The notes under the pieces are model-generated. The model had not been told where the DNA came from and searched no databases. It was given only the letters and a program-made list of their open reading frames with translations. Positions 10,528 through 21,564 of a stretch of DNA of 64,000 bases are shown piece by piece. Source of the DNA: Coptis chinensis (Eukaryota; Streptophyta; Magnoliopsida; Ranunculales; Ranunculaceae); the NCBI GenBank assembly GCA_015680905.1, contig CM027378.1, positions 58,181,501-58,245,500 on the forward strand, given 5' to 3'. Numbering within the stretch: position 1 is the first letter of the stretch; each line of letters starts with the position of its first letter. Position numbers and translations under genes: made by a program.

Positions 10528-11981
10528 TAGATTCACTTGTGTACTTCTTTCCATGTGATATAAACAGGGAAAGTATGCCATTAGGGTAGCCGGGCCCTCT
10601 TCTATTTTCTTTTCTATAAATCCCTAGAGTGTGTGGTTGCAAGCGCCGGAACCTTAGTCCACAAAAACTCTATTCAGAACTGAGTATAAATGTCTTCTGT
10701 TAATCGAGCAAACGTGCCTTTTGGTAAACAGTGGGTACCAAAAATTTCAACTCCTTCCTTCTCTTCCCTTTTCTATTCTCTTCCTTGCGAACTTCAGCTC
10801 ATCATTTGGTGTAAATCTCGCCCAGCTTGAATAGGTAATGGTCGTAGTACTTTTGCTCGAAAGCGACGGGCAAAAAGGATGGGGTGGTGTATGAATTGTC
10901 AAACACCTTTCTGTCCAGGTCTTGATCTACTATCCGATATGGGATTCGTCTTGAGAATCTGACGTTAAAAGACTCACATTCGTCTTGAGGATCTGACGTT
11001 AAAAGACTCACATTCATCTTGAGGATCTGACTTTAAAAGACTCAACTTGTTTATACGTGTCTTTTATTTTCACCTTTGCACTAAGTGTTGTGTACAAAGA
11101 GAGTCGTGATATGCAACATCGAATGGTCCCTCGTTCGCACAAGCAATGGATTTCACCAGGCCAACCCCGAATAGTTTTCTATTTGATGACAGTTCGGGGG
11201 CAGTTTGAGGCTATACCATATGTACTAAGGGTAATATTATTATTAGACCATTGCACATTGGTCAGGGATGGTACCGTCCTGAACCCTAGGCCCCCAAAAC
11301 ATAAAGGTTAAGCCACAATCTAGCTGGATTGGGTTCGCCCCAAAGCCAACATGACAGTTGCCTCATATTACAGTAATGATTTTCTTCTTGAAATCCGGTG
11401 TTGTTAACACGTTCATCTCCCCTTGTACATTTGTATATAAAATTTGTAAATAAAAGAACTTCCTTAAAAAAAATAAAAAAAAAAAGTGGGGGTTTGCGTT
11501 ATCTTTTTACAAGATTCAAACCCCCCAAATAAAAAGAAAAAGGTTTGAATGTGATTTTGTCATATTCCAATGGATGGCAATTTTAATGCCGATCGTTTTG
11601 ATATCTCATTTGTTCAATTTAGAGTTAAAACGAATCGAAATTCCATGTTTGAAATTTCAGAACATTTCGGGACATAAGGGGTATTTCGGGAAATCAATTG
11701 GGCTTGGGCCAAAAATTAGAACCCGACCCAAATCACGAGTCTGGTCACAAAACCCAGCACGCGAGGCGTCCCACGCATCAACCCCTCACTTTTCTTCCCC
11801 CCCGAAATCCAAATCTTGGTCCCCTATAGCAATCCTCGCAAGACGCTGTGATCTTTGCTACACTAAATTTGACTTCAAGACATGGTATTTAATCAAACCA
11901 ACTCCGATCCTGTTCGACCAGAACCATCCCCTCACTCCACACATCCAATATATAACCTCAGAAATTCATTTCGATCCCTCT
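10528..11981 (+). other. Spacer between Z1 integrase and accessory ORF-A1
   Basis: No gene is supported. The stretch around 10577-10670 matches the minus-strand elements near 35000-35070 (CCGGGCCCTC..., GTGTGTGG..., TTAGTCCAC), so it is a conserved family spacer. It holds a short tandem repeat at 10947-11046 and a T/A-rich tract at 11460-11480. TATATAA at 11949-11955 lies 27 bases before the ORF-A1 start. Confidence 0.5.
10947..11046. repeat. Three tandem copies of a 34-bp unit
   Basis: Units begin CGTCTTGAG(A/G)ATCTGACG and end AAAAGACTCACATT, at 10947, 10981 and 11015. The third copy is slightly diverged. Confidence 0.85.
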
Positions 11982-12944
11982 ATGGCTGGACATCGGAGAA
12001 TCACAGTTGAGAGAAATTTTGCAAATCTCTATAATTCCAGGATGTTTCATCCCTTTTTCGATGGGGAAATTGCTAGTAGAGAGTTGGAATATCTTTTGTA
12101 TCGAATTCTAGCTCATTATTTCGAAGATTTAGTGTTGAAATTCTATAACAATGGAGGTTTTCGGGGGAACGAGTTTTAGATTACGGTGGATGGGTTGGAA
12201 CGTGAACTCACGTTGGAATTGATATCAACAATGATGAATATTCCAATCAACTCCGATTGTGCGACACTGCTAATTTCGGAGTATCCGAATACAATGGAGT
12301 TGATGTTTGACACGCTTCTCGAGGGAGAATACAATGCTACCTCGAACTGCGTGTACTAGCACTCGCTCAGACGTAACCAACTAGCCGTTACTCAGTGGCT
12401 GGCTTACAACGTCATTGAAACTTCATAAACGTCTGACGTGAACAAGACATTCTTACACCTGCTGTGGATCCTCCAGGAGAAGAAGGATACCTTCTGTATG
12501 GTCTATTTCTTGGGCCATGTTCTTACGTTTGCGTCAACCAGGTCAGCTCCTCTTGCTGTACTTGTTACTCAGCTTATGCTTAATTTAGGGTTCCAGTCCG
12601 CTAGTCCTTTAAATCTAACAAGGTCTTTTGAAAATTTTGTGATTTTCGAGACTTGTGTCATGGATCACTGGGACCCTATAGCGAGAGATGATATCGAGCG
12701 TGATAACGTACCTCCTCCTCCTCCTTCACCACCCAACTGTTTTAATGAGGATACCATGTGCCAAAACAGCACTCCCATGGAAGCTTTGAGACACATGAAC
12801 ACTAGTATGTCCAGGATGTTTCTTCGTCAGGAAGAGATGCTTACTTCCCAAAATGACTTCCAGCAAGAAATGCATAATCGCCAAGGCCGTTTCCAGAGAA
12901 TGATGATGGCAAATCAGCAGCAATTCCAAGATCAACTGCTATAG
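11982..12944 (+). pseudogene. Z1 accessory ORF-A1 (Athila env-position ORF), broken
   Basis: Starts with MAGHRRITVERNF and continues with FFDGEIASRELEYLLYRI and HYFEDLVLKFYNN until a stop at 12177-12179. It resumes after frameshifts with LAVTQWLAYNVIE, FLHLLWILQEKKDTFCM and LVTQLMLNLGF, and ends with a proline-rich stretch and a glutamine-rich putative coiled coil (MLTSQNDFQQEMHNRQGRF). Similar proteins occur at 14133-15140 (plus), 25131-26284 and 32915-34086 (minus). It resembles the domain annotated in many plants as putative plant transposon protein or envelope-like protein of Athila/Calypso elements. That link is by position and remembered family motifs; function is unknown. Confidence 0.6.
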
Positions 12945-13408
12945 TCTTTGGGCCACATTCCAGACCAGTCAGCTCAGCCAGGAGTTCGTCGTAGCTGACA
13001 AAGTAGAAACCCTGGTTCATCCTCTGCTAACCCTGAGGATTCCTAGTAGTTGTTTATTTTCCTTGGTTTAGAAATGACTATGTCATTTATTTCCCTTATG
13101 CATTGCATTTTTATTTTTCTAGTGATAAAAAAATTATATATCGTGTTAGATTTCTCATAATTTTGTATCTCTAGACGGTTCGAATGAGAAATTATTTATG
13201 TTATGCAATTATTGTACTTCTTAATATATTAGTTTGTTCCTTGATGCATTGGGCCTACTCTCAAAGCCCAACGGTCAGAACACAACGGACTGATCCAAAT
13301 GGTCAAATGCCTAACGGTCAGAATTCTAATTATAAATACAACTCTCCTTTTCCACTTTCACTCATCCCCTTCTCTCACTCTTCACAAATTCTCATTTTCT
13401 TGAACATA
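12945..13408 (+). other. Spacer between ORF-A1 and the small ORF
   Basis: No supported gene. An upstream frame from 13184 runs into the small ORF and begins with a hydrophobic stretch, but its middle is low-complexity and unconvincing. The last 80 bases look like a promoter and leader: TATAAATA, then a CT-rich stretch. Confidence 0.4.
13331..13338 (+). promoter_or_regulatory. TATA-like box upstream of the small ORF
   Basis: TATAAATA lies 71 bases before the ATG at 13409 and is followed by a pyrimidine-rich leader (CTCTCCTTTTCCAC, CCCCTTCTCTCAC), a typical plant core-promoter layout. Confidence 0.45.
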
Positions 13409-13528
13409 ATGAATCCAATCGAGCGATGGGAAAAGGAGCAACGCGAATGGGCTATCACAGTATTCCTGATAACAATGTTTATCATTGTTCTGCTGTCACT
13501 CATGAATAACATGATCCAGAACATCTAG
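13409..13528 (+). CDS. Small ORF, 39 residues, one predicted membrane segment
   Basis: The reading frame starts MNPIERWEKEQREW, has a hydrophobic run (ITVFLITMFIIVLLSLM) and ends NNMIQNI. Charged residues come first and one membrane-spanning helix follows. It lies between two accessory ORFs of Z1 and is preceded by TATAAATA and a CT-rich leader. I know no family for it. It could be a chance frame: I found no copy in the minus-strand elements, so there is no conservation evidence. Confidence 0.3.
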   Translation: MNPIERWEKEQREWAITVFLITMFIIVLLSLMNNMIQNI

Positions 13529-14132
13529 ATTCACGTGAACCGACATCTCTTTCGATGCGTCGTTTTGTATATTAGTATGGTGTGTTAAATAATTCTCACA
13601 CATTTGTACGGGTTACGTATTAAATGGAGAAGTTTCGTATTAAATATTTGTGTATATTACTTGTCTTTTCCTCTAAAAAAAATAATAATAATAATAATAA
13701 AACAAACCATAACAAAGAAAACAACATCCAAAACTCACCAAAATAATTAAATCAATACTCATGGTGTTCAAAGAAGATCGCACACGCTACAAGGTACGCA
13801 TAACACTTGTCACACATGCAACTTGATTATTCTATCCATATACTATTACTGAGGTTTGATCATCATTTCTGAAATTACGTGTAAGTCTAACTACCCTGTG
13901 AAACTTTCCTCTGTATTTTCTAACATTGAAACATCTCATTAATTGTTTTTGGAAATCTGACATGACAAGACTTACTATGGATCCCCATTGTTGCTGTTCA
14001 TAATCACATGGGTCATTAACTACACTTGGAATTCAGATTGGTACAGACTCATAGATTGGCTATAAATCTCTTCTTTTCAGCCATTCTCATTTCAAACAAT
14101 TTTCACTATCCTTCCCTCCGTAATAGTACCAA
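13529..14132 (+). other. Spacer before ORF-A2, with TATA-like box
   Basis: AT-rich and without a gene. An (AAT)n tract lies near 13680-13700. TATAAAT at 14061-14067 is 65 bases before the ATG at 14133 and is followed by a pyrimidine-rich leader, repeating the layout seen before the small ORF. Confidence 0.45.
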
Positions 14133-15140
14133 ATGGATCAACCAAGAAAAATAATGTCTGAGAAAGACTACCTAAAAGTTTTTGAAGATGGTCGATTTTC
14201 TCCTTATTTTGACACCGAAATTGTATGTCGGGGATGAACGCCTCTTCTATATCATTCAGCAGCTGGTTATTCCCGAGAATTGGTTTTGATGTTCTACCAA
14301 TTTATAGGACCTGAGAATGGAAAATTCTACGTCAATGCTTATGGACGACGATTGGAATTGACTAGGGAAATTATCTCCGACATACTTCAGATCCCAATGA
14401 ATTCCCAGGAGTTCCTTTTTCCAGAGTCATCATTTGATTCCGTCAAAACTTTACTAAGAGCTACCGTATCTCATGGCGAAGTGGTAAATAGACATCATGT
14501 TGTTCTTCAACGCTCTTTGAAATAGAATCAACGAGTTATGCTCCACTGGTTGGGACACAATGTGATAGGTACATCTCACCAATCAGAAGTCACAAAGTCT
14601 CAACTTCACCTACTTTGGGTTTTGCAGACTCAAAGGGATGATTTTTGTCTAATCCAACACCTTTGGAACGTGATCACCAGGAAAACAAGAAAGTTAGCAC
14701 CTCTACCTCTACCTACTTTAGTCACGCAAATTATGATGCGTTGGGGTTATTCAGTAATTTCTCCAGAAACACCACTTCAAAGAGCACATATTAGTGTACT
14801 CCAAACAGACTACTCCATTGGTTTTTGAACTCCTGATACTCTGACAGATGAACAGAACGACCCAAGCTCAAACCCTGACCATTTCTTTGATGAAAATGCC
14901 ATGCTAAATTTTTTTAATCCCATGGAAGGCATTCAATTTCTTCATCACAGCATGCGGGAACTATACGCTCGTCAGAATATTATCATTACAACTCTTAAGG
15001 AATTCCAAGAACGTCAAGCAATGCATGATGTTGAACAGGAGGAAATCTTGGAAAATCATTCTCAGTCTTTGAAAAATCACGCTCTCCTAATGGAGAATCA
15101 AACTACACTCTCTGCCAGCCAAGGGGACATTCAGATGTAG
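14133..15140 (+). pseudogene. Z1 accessory ORF-A2, paralogue of ORF-A1, broken
   Basis: Starts MDQPRKIMSEKDYLKVF, then FSPYFDTEIVCR, a stop, and RELVLMFYQFIGPENGKFYV. A further stop near 14523-14525 is followed by MLHWLGHNVIGTSHQSEV, LHLLWVLQTQRDDFCLIQH and LVTQIMMRWGY. The C-terminus is a putative coiled coil (YARQNIIITTLKEFQERQ). It aligns over its length with ORF-A1 and with ORF-A of the minus-strand elements, the best shared block being LHLLW(V/I)LQ....DFC. Z1 therefore holds two diverged ORF-A copies in tandem. Function unknown. Confidence 0.6.
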
Positions 15141-15482
15141 CTCAGACAACAAATTTAAGAACTAAACATTGTGGTGCACGATATGCGTCTCCAGTAGCAT
15201 CATAATAATCCATGATTTTCTTATTGAATAAAAATGGAATAATAATACTAAGTGAATAAATAAATAATCGTATATATTATTATGTTTTTCGTCTTACTAT
15301 TAATTTTGTTCTTATCTTTGTGTCTTCTTTTGTAAGAAATGCTTGCCAGAATTATTTACGTTGTGACTAACTAATTTTAACAAGTGATTTTCAATGTCAT
15401 TATAGGAGGGTTTATTTCTTTTCCATACTCATTTATCCATCCAGTTACCTTTCTCATTGCCCATTTCTTTACTTCATCCACC

Positions 15483-16490
15483 ATGGCATCTTCATCAAAC
15501 ATTGCATCTTCATCAAACATGACACCTCCAAAACTCATTCCTGAGCAATCCTTTCAGTCTATGATGGATTCCAATACTTATGGTCATCTCTTCCGTGACT
15601 ACATCACTAACATTGGGTGGTCTTCCCTAGTTCTTCAACCTGACCAAACTTATTCTCCGAGTTTGGCCACATACTTTTATGCTAATATGGAGGACACACC
15701 AGCATTCAATCATGCGCATGGCTTCTACTTAGACGGGTTTATAATCCTAGTTGGTGACACACATCATATTTTTTCTGAACAACAGCTTGCCCTAACTTTG
15801 GATCTTCCATATCACTTAACCGCCGCGCATCATGGCATGACATCTATCATAATTCTTACCGTTCCTTTCAGTGGCAAGTGTTTCGCGACACTTACGGTGA
15901 TGGTCTTGAGATTAAACGAGAAGGAGCTGGCCATGTACCATGGCGCGACATCACCATTCCCTTAGCAAGCATGACCATGAACATGGGGACTGCGATGTTG
16001 TTTGTACTCACGAACATCATGGGAGATTGGCATTTTTTTCTCGCCAATGATGCTGCGCGTAGCGTAGTATTGAAAAGTAATCGCTCAAGGTCATACATTA
16101 TTTAACATCTTAGGTTGTGTTATCTCCAACCTGAAACGAGCTCGCATTTTTCAGGATCAGTATATTCTTTTACCTGTAACCGCTTGCCGAATCATAAAGA
16201 CACATTTCCCACAGTTTGCAGCTACTTTTCATGACTGGGTCAATGTAGATTCTATGTGCCCAGCAAACAGAATCATTCGTTCATTAAGGTTTAGGTAATG
16301 GAAGCATCCCGCTCGGTACCTGAGGCATGTTCGTTGTTACCCGAAGGATGAAAATATGAAGAAACATTTGAGGAAATTCGGAGACAAAGAATGGGCAGAA
16401 ATTTGGCAGACTATTATCTTTTGGCGCGATGCTAAGGAAATGCATTTCCTTATTGAGGACGCCAGACCTTCACATCCTACAGGATGGTAA
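15483..16490 (+). pseudogene. Z1 accessory ORF-B, broken
   Basis: Starts MASSSNIASSSNMTPPKLIP and continues with YSPSLATYFYANMEDTPAF to a stop at 15963-15965. An overlapping frame (15878-16105) carries DITIPLASMTMNMGTAML and NIMGDWHFFLANDAARSVVL, then weaker pieces lead to NRIIRSLRF, KEWAEIWQTIIFWRDAKEM and HPTGW with stop at 16488-16490. The block around MNMGTAM...GDWHF...NDAARSV matches SLSMNIGTVMFWIMLNILGE and its continuation in ORF-B at 23366-24295. No known enzyme motif is visible. It is the last ORF before the 3' noncoding region. Confidence 0.55.
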
Positions 16491-18156
16491 ATTTGAGCTT
16501 GTTATTGTACATATATCTAGCTAAAAATTATGTTTCGTGTGCTATTGAACATTTTATTGTTTCTTTTTGAATAATATATTATGTTCTTCAACCTTTCTGT
16601 TCCAGCAATCTAGCCCTAATTTTGCTCACGGTTCTCAGGTAATTTCTCTCTTTATTTATTAATACTTCGAGGACTAAGCATCATTCAGTTTGGGGGTGCT
16701 TTTAAACCTGTAGCAAAAATTAAGCATATTGTAAACTGTATATAGTTTTTATTTTCTTGTTAATAATTGTACTTAGTGACAAAGTCTGGTTTCCTTTTCA
16801 ATGATGAAAATTGTCTAGAAATCTCACATTAGTATCCAAATTAGGATTTGTTTTAAGAAACTTAAGATAATACGTATGCAATAGTTTATATATATTTTCA
16901 TGAACATTCATGCACTGAGTATCATCGATTGTACATAGCAGTAAGTTTCTGGAACCAACGGTTACTTACTTAAACTATAAATCCTGTGAGAATCTAATCA
17001 AAAGTCTTGACATGAGTGATTTGTGTGTGATGACACAGAGGAGTAGTTTTTCCGATTATAGAAAATCACGCATCTACTTACTTGATCACCACCCGAACCA
17101 TAGGCGAGAATTTAGGCCTTCTTTGAATCGACATAGCTAAAAATTCTTACCTGTTACAAATTTTACCGCTAGTCACTCCACTGAACCTTTCATTTCCACC
17201 AAAAATTCCTTACCAATCTATTAAACCGAATAAAAGAACCTACCTAAGTGATGAGTATGAGAAATAGGATGAAATGTGGAAAAATAAAGAGAAAGACTTG
17301 TCCCAAATAAAAGTCAGTTACTTGTTTCAGGAAAGAAAAATAGAATCATGTTCTTAAGCAATCTAAAAAAAAAAAAAAAACATCAATATCCAGAGGCTTA
17401 AGAACAAGGTTGGAAAACTCAGTTAGAAGAAACAAATAAAACAAGGAATTCTCTAGTATAAATATCTTAAAGACCCTATTCTCTCATACTCGAAAATTTT
17501 GATTATCCATTTCCATTTTCTTGTACACCATCACCTAAGCCCCACAATACCTAATAAAGACCTCTAGCTCAATTAGGAGTAGGGTGGTGTGATAATAAGT
17601 AGTAGACGTGATTGATTGACATCGGCTCCTCTGACTGTCATTGAGATGTGAGGAAACATGTGCCCACTGCACACTGGAGTTAAAAAAACCTGAGTTGTAA
17701 AATTTTGAGTGGAATTGTGTTTTGACACATACCTGTGAGAACCCATTTAGGTACGCTCTCCAAAGGATCCAGAAACGGCCCTGCTAGTACATTTCAATGC
17801 AAAGTTCACTGTATGCATTATCATATGTAGATGTTTTAATTATTAAATGCATATTAACTTGAGTTTCAAAGAAATCAATCCTCGTTCCCTGCTAAGGAGA
17901 TGTATGGATATCTGAGATTACTTTAGGAAACGAGTTTTTGTCACTGAGTCGTTGTAGTATAAATAAAGTTTGTGAGTATCTTCTCTGAAAAACTCTCACG
18001 AGGCTATAACTCGTCCACTAGGGAATTCCTAGTGGTTTAAGGCCTTGTTGCATATGGTCAATGCAACCACACTCTGCGAAACGAGAATTAGTTAGGACTA
18101 CACATTTTGGCCACTTATCTGTTTTAATGTCTCTTCTTTGCTTAAGGACATGCAAA
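16491..18156 (+). other. Z1 3' noncoding region
   Basis: No gene. It shares blocks with the regions upstream of the PPT in El1, El2 and the 42464-43568 fragment: TACTTGATCACCAC, GAGAATTTAGG, a purine-rich tract, CTAATTAGGA, TGTGAGAACCCA, and a conserved near-palindrome at 18015-18035 near CTCACGAGGCTATAACTCGT. Confidence 0.6.
18015..18035. repeat. Conserved near-palindrome upstream of the PPT
   Basis: CCACTAGG, then GAATTC, then CTAGTGG form an almost perfect inverted repeat with one extra G. Copies lie at 21682-21702, 29357-29377 and 43414-43434, about 130-145 bases from the corresponding PPT. Confidence 0.75.
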
Positions 18157-18175
18157 GTGTTGTTTGGGGGTAGTG
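18157..18175 (+). promoter_or_regulatory. Z1 polypurine tract
   Basis: TGTTTGGGGGTAGTG immediately precedes the LTR start TGATAAG. It is preceded by TGCTTAAGGACATGCAAA, a block conserved in all family members here. The tract primes plus-strand DNA synthesis. Confidence 0.75.
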
Positions 18176-18592
18176 TGATAAGCACCCAGAACTGTAATAT
18201 GAAACCCATTGAGACATATAAATTTGGTTAATTATGTGTTTAATAATCATGAAATAAATATATTTTTGTACTTTTGCAGGTATTCGCAGTAAACATGAAA
18301 ATATTGGTTAAACCTGCGTTAAAGTACGGGGAATGATGTATATATGAATTCTTCCAAATCAACCATGTAAAGTCCAACAAATCCGCACAGAAGCATCAAA
18401 CTTCCGAAGTTCTTACCTCTTGAACCAGGATTCCGAATTCGACAAGTGAGCTGCTCAGACAATCAGGGTGATGAACTCTATGCATAGGCGGGAAGTTGTA
18501 AAATTGCCAAAAGACCAGACCGCCACTGGACTGCACGTGGACCCACTATACCGGCCTGCAAGATTTGATGAGTCATCAATCATGGAGCATGT
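18176..18592 (+). repeat. Z1 3' LTR, first 417 bases
   Basis: Begins TGATAAGCACCCAGAACTGTA and is distantly related to the start of LTR E (TGATAAGAGCCCAAAACTGTA). It is cut at 18592 by LTR E. I did not find the remainder. Confidence 0.65.
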
Positions 18593-20017
18593 TGATAAGA
18601 GCCCAAAACTGTAGTTTTAACCCTGTAACAGTCATACTTTTAGACCAATTATGTGAGTAATAATTAAGAGTTAACACTGATTACGTGTTTTTATGCATTT
18701 CAGGCTTCAAAGTCCATTATGTGCAGAAATGTGTCACTTTAGCGAGATAAAGGAGCAAAGGTCGGTTACTAAGGAGTTCCGTGATTAAAGGCCAAGATTC
18801 AAGAAGACAAAGCCTTTCTAAAAGCCCGGTCAAAAGCTGAAAAGTCGACGCGGGCAAAAACAGCACACAAAGTCAGCAGAACTTCCGAAGGCCGTATCTT
18901 TGGACTCAGACCTCAGAATGGGGCCTACCGGCTCGAAAAGAGCTTTCCAATGGTCTAAGCCTTGATCCAATCAGAGGAGCAAAAGTGGACAAAAAGTCTA
19001 TTGAAGCCAACTGCAGCTGAAGAGGCCTTTTTAGACTGAAAGAATTGGGTTTTGGGCCTGATTCTCTAGCCCAAAACATGGCTCCAAGCCCATGCACGAT
19101 TTTTGGATCTGAATATATAAAAACCAAAGTTTAGCTCTTTGTTAATGGTAGCTAGTTAGACCTAAAACTATAGATAATTCTAGATCTAGTTTTCATTTAA
19201 TAAAATTAAGTTTAGTTTAATTTCAATTATTGTTTTAGATTAATCTTTAGAATCATTGTTCTTCATTAGTTTGATAAATAAAATAGCTAGTTTGTCAATT
19301 TCGATTCTTGTCATTTACAATTGTTTAGATCTAAATTCCCTTATTACGTAGAAAGCTAGACCTAGATTAGTTAGATTATTAATTTAGTATTTGAATCATA
19401 GTTTTATTATTCATTAGATTAATAAAACAGTGTTCTCCATAATCTAAGTTCATTTCCATTAATTGTTTAGTTTCAATTCGTAGATTCAATTATTTGTCAG
19501 TATTAGTTTAATTCAATTATTGCATGAGTAGTTTTGAATTGAGTTTAAACAAGTAAAGTTCAAATCTTTATATCATGTCTTGTTTGCATTCCATTGGGAA
19601 TGATAGCGTGATGATTCTCGGCTAAACCTTCATTTGAGGGGGTTGAGAAGCCTTGATGAAAGCTTGATCCCGATTATCGTAGAGTCGTCGTAATTTCCTT
19701 TCCACTCTAGAAATGATTAGTTCACCATGAGAATGGGTGAAATCGTTCACATTCTAGTTATGAATTGGTAGAAATGCCATGTGTAATTAGGGATTAGGAG
19801 TAACTGCATTATTCGAGAAGGCGATTCATTCGATCGGATTACGACGATTCGTCGTTACTAGGATTAAGTCGAGTTAAGGTGGAATCAATCCCCCTCAATT
19901 CCTTATCATAGAATCGACGTATCATTCCCATAGTTGTTCTAATAGCCGACTAGTTGCATCTTGTGGGTAGTTGCATCGTAGTCTAGTTGCCATTTCGTAA
20001 ATCTCTCATTAGACTTT
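18593..20017 (+). repeat. LTR E, plus orientation, lacking its last ~200 bases
   Basis: Starts TGATAAGAGCCCAAAACTG and contains a TATA box (about 19114-19122). Comparison with LTR D shows that about 205 bases of its 3' end are missing; it stops exactly where LTR D begins in the opposite direction. Its first half resembles LTR D, while from about 19370 it resembles LTR A more. It is a solo or orphan LTR in its present context. Confidence 0.7.
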
Positions 20018-21547
20018 TGATAAACGTAAAATTTGAATAGTTTTACCTACGAAATAAAGCGATGAACTCTAAACGCAAGTAAAACTAAACTTGATCTTAT
20101 GGGTCTATGTTTTATCAAAGATTCTACTCTCAAGTCTATGAGATATAGTGGAGTAGAGTGATTCGTTCCACTCTTAGTCCTTCCGCATGCTACATTCTCA
20201 AGTGTAAGTACTCTAAACTTAAAGTCTAATGAGAGATTTACGAAAAAGGCAACTAGACTACGATGCAACTACCCACGAAATGCAACTAGTCGACGATGGG
20301 AATAACTAAGGGAATGCTATGTTGATTCGATGATAAGGAGTTAGAGGGGAATTGATTCCACCTTAACTCGACTTAATCCTATTAACTACAAATCGTCGTA
20401 ATCCGAATTGAATCGCGCTGAGAACAATTGGTTCTTCCTAATCCCTAATTACACATGGCATTTCTACCAATTAATAACTAGCATGTGAACGATTAAACCC
20501 ATTCTCATGGTGAACTAAACGTTTCTAGAGTGGAAAGGAAATTACGACGAATCCACGTTAATCGAATCAAGCTTTCATCAAGGCTTCTCAACCCCTCTAA
20601 TGGAGGTTTAGCCGAGAATCATTACTAATCATTTCGATTAAATTTAAACTAAACATGATATAAAGAATTGAAATTTACTTAATTAAACAATAATGAAATC
20701 TAATTTAATGACTAAAATGCAATAAGGACAAGAATTGAAATTGGATCTAGAAATGGAAATGACAAAAATCGAAATTGATAAAAATACTACTTTATTGATC
20801 TAATCAAAATGAAGAACAAGATTCAAAGGTTTAATCTAATACAATAATTGAAATGGAACTAAACTTAATTAATCTACATGAAAAACTAGATCTAGAAGCT
20901 ATTTTAATGGCTACTTTCTATTCTAAGCTACTTTTATTTTCTAACCTAAAAATCTACTATTCTCTACTAAAAGATCTACCTTAACAAGAGCTAAACTTTT
21001 GTTTTTATACATTCAGATCCAAAAATCGTGCATGGGCTTGGAGCCATGTTTTGGGCCAGAGAATCAGGCCCAAAACCCAATTCTTTCAGTCCAAAAAGGC
21101 CTCTTCAGCTGCAGTTGGCTTCAATAGAATTTTCGTCCACTTCTGCTCCTCTGATTGGATCAAGGCTTAGACCATTGGAAAGCTCTTTCCGAGCCGGTCG
21201 TTTTGACATAAGGTAGGCCCCATGCCGAGGTCTGAGTCCAAAGATATGGCCTTCGGAAGTTCTATTGACTTTGTGTGCTGTTTCTGCCCGCGTCGACTTT
21301 TCAGCTTTTCACCGGGCTTTAGAAAGGCTTTGTCTTCTTGAATCTTGGCCTTTAATCACGGAGCTCCTTAGTAACCGACCTTTGCTCCTTTATCTCGCTA
21401 AAGTGGCACATTTCTACACATAATGGACTTTGAAGCCTGAAATACATAAAAACACGTAATCAGTGTTAACTCTTAATTATTACTCACATAATTGGTCTAA
21501 AAGTATGTATGTTACAGGGTTAAAACTACAGTTTTGGGCCCTTATCA
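20018..21547 (-). repeat. LTR D, 3' LTR of El1
   Basis: In plus coordinates it runs from TGATAAACGTAAAATTT to GGGCCCTTATCA (1530 bp), with inverted ends TGATAA/TTATCA, and is followed directly by the reverse-complement PPT. The first ~205 bases (20018-20222) form an inverted head-to-head junction with LTR E. Confidence 0.85.
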
Positions 21548-21564
21548 AACCATCCCCAAACAGC
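21548..21564 (-). promoter_or_regulatory. El1 polypurine tract
   Basis: Reads GCTGTTTGGGGATGGTT on the minus strand, adjacent to LTR D, preceded by the conserved CTTGAGGACAAGCAAAAT. Confidence 0.8.

Larger units (their letters stand above)
1..18592 (+). mobile_element. Z1: Athila-lineage Ty3/gypsy retrotransposon, 5' end outside window
   Basis: The order protease, RT, RNase H, integrase is that of Ty3/gypsy. The protease motif DLGAS, the integrase motif [10 protein letters not shown], and extra ORFs between integrase and the 3' LTR point to the Athila lineage. The element runs off the left edge, so its gag and 5' LTR are not visible. The right end is a polypurine tract followed by an LTR start (TGATAAG), cut by LTR E at 18593. 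A CACTA transposon (1861-8720) sits in pol. Many stops and frameshifts show that it is an old, inactive copy. Confidence 0.85.

Noticed and set aside
11057..11311. 84-codon ORF between integrase and ORF-A1
   Set aside because: No similarity to the other copies, no domain, and it overlaps a tandem-repeat-bearing spacer.
21028..21216. Recurring 62-81 codon ORF (HGLGAMFWARESGPKPNSF-type) in every LTR copy
   Set aside because: It lies antisense to LTR U3 at 18906-19127, 21028-21216, 28757-29002, 37159-37394 and 41914-42132. The copies recur because the LTRs are homologous, and there is no domain or independent conservation.
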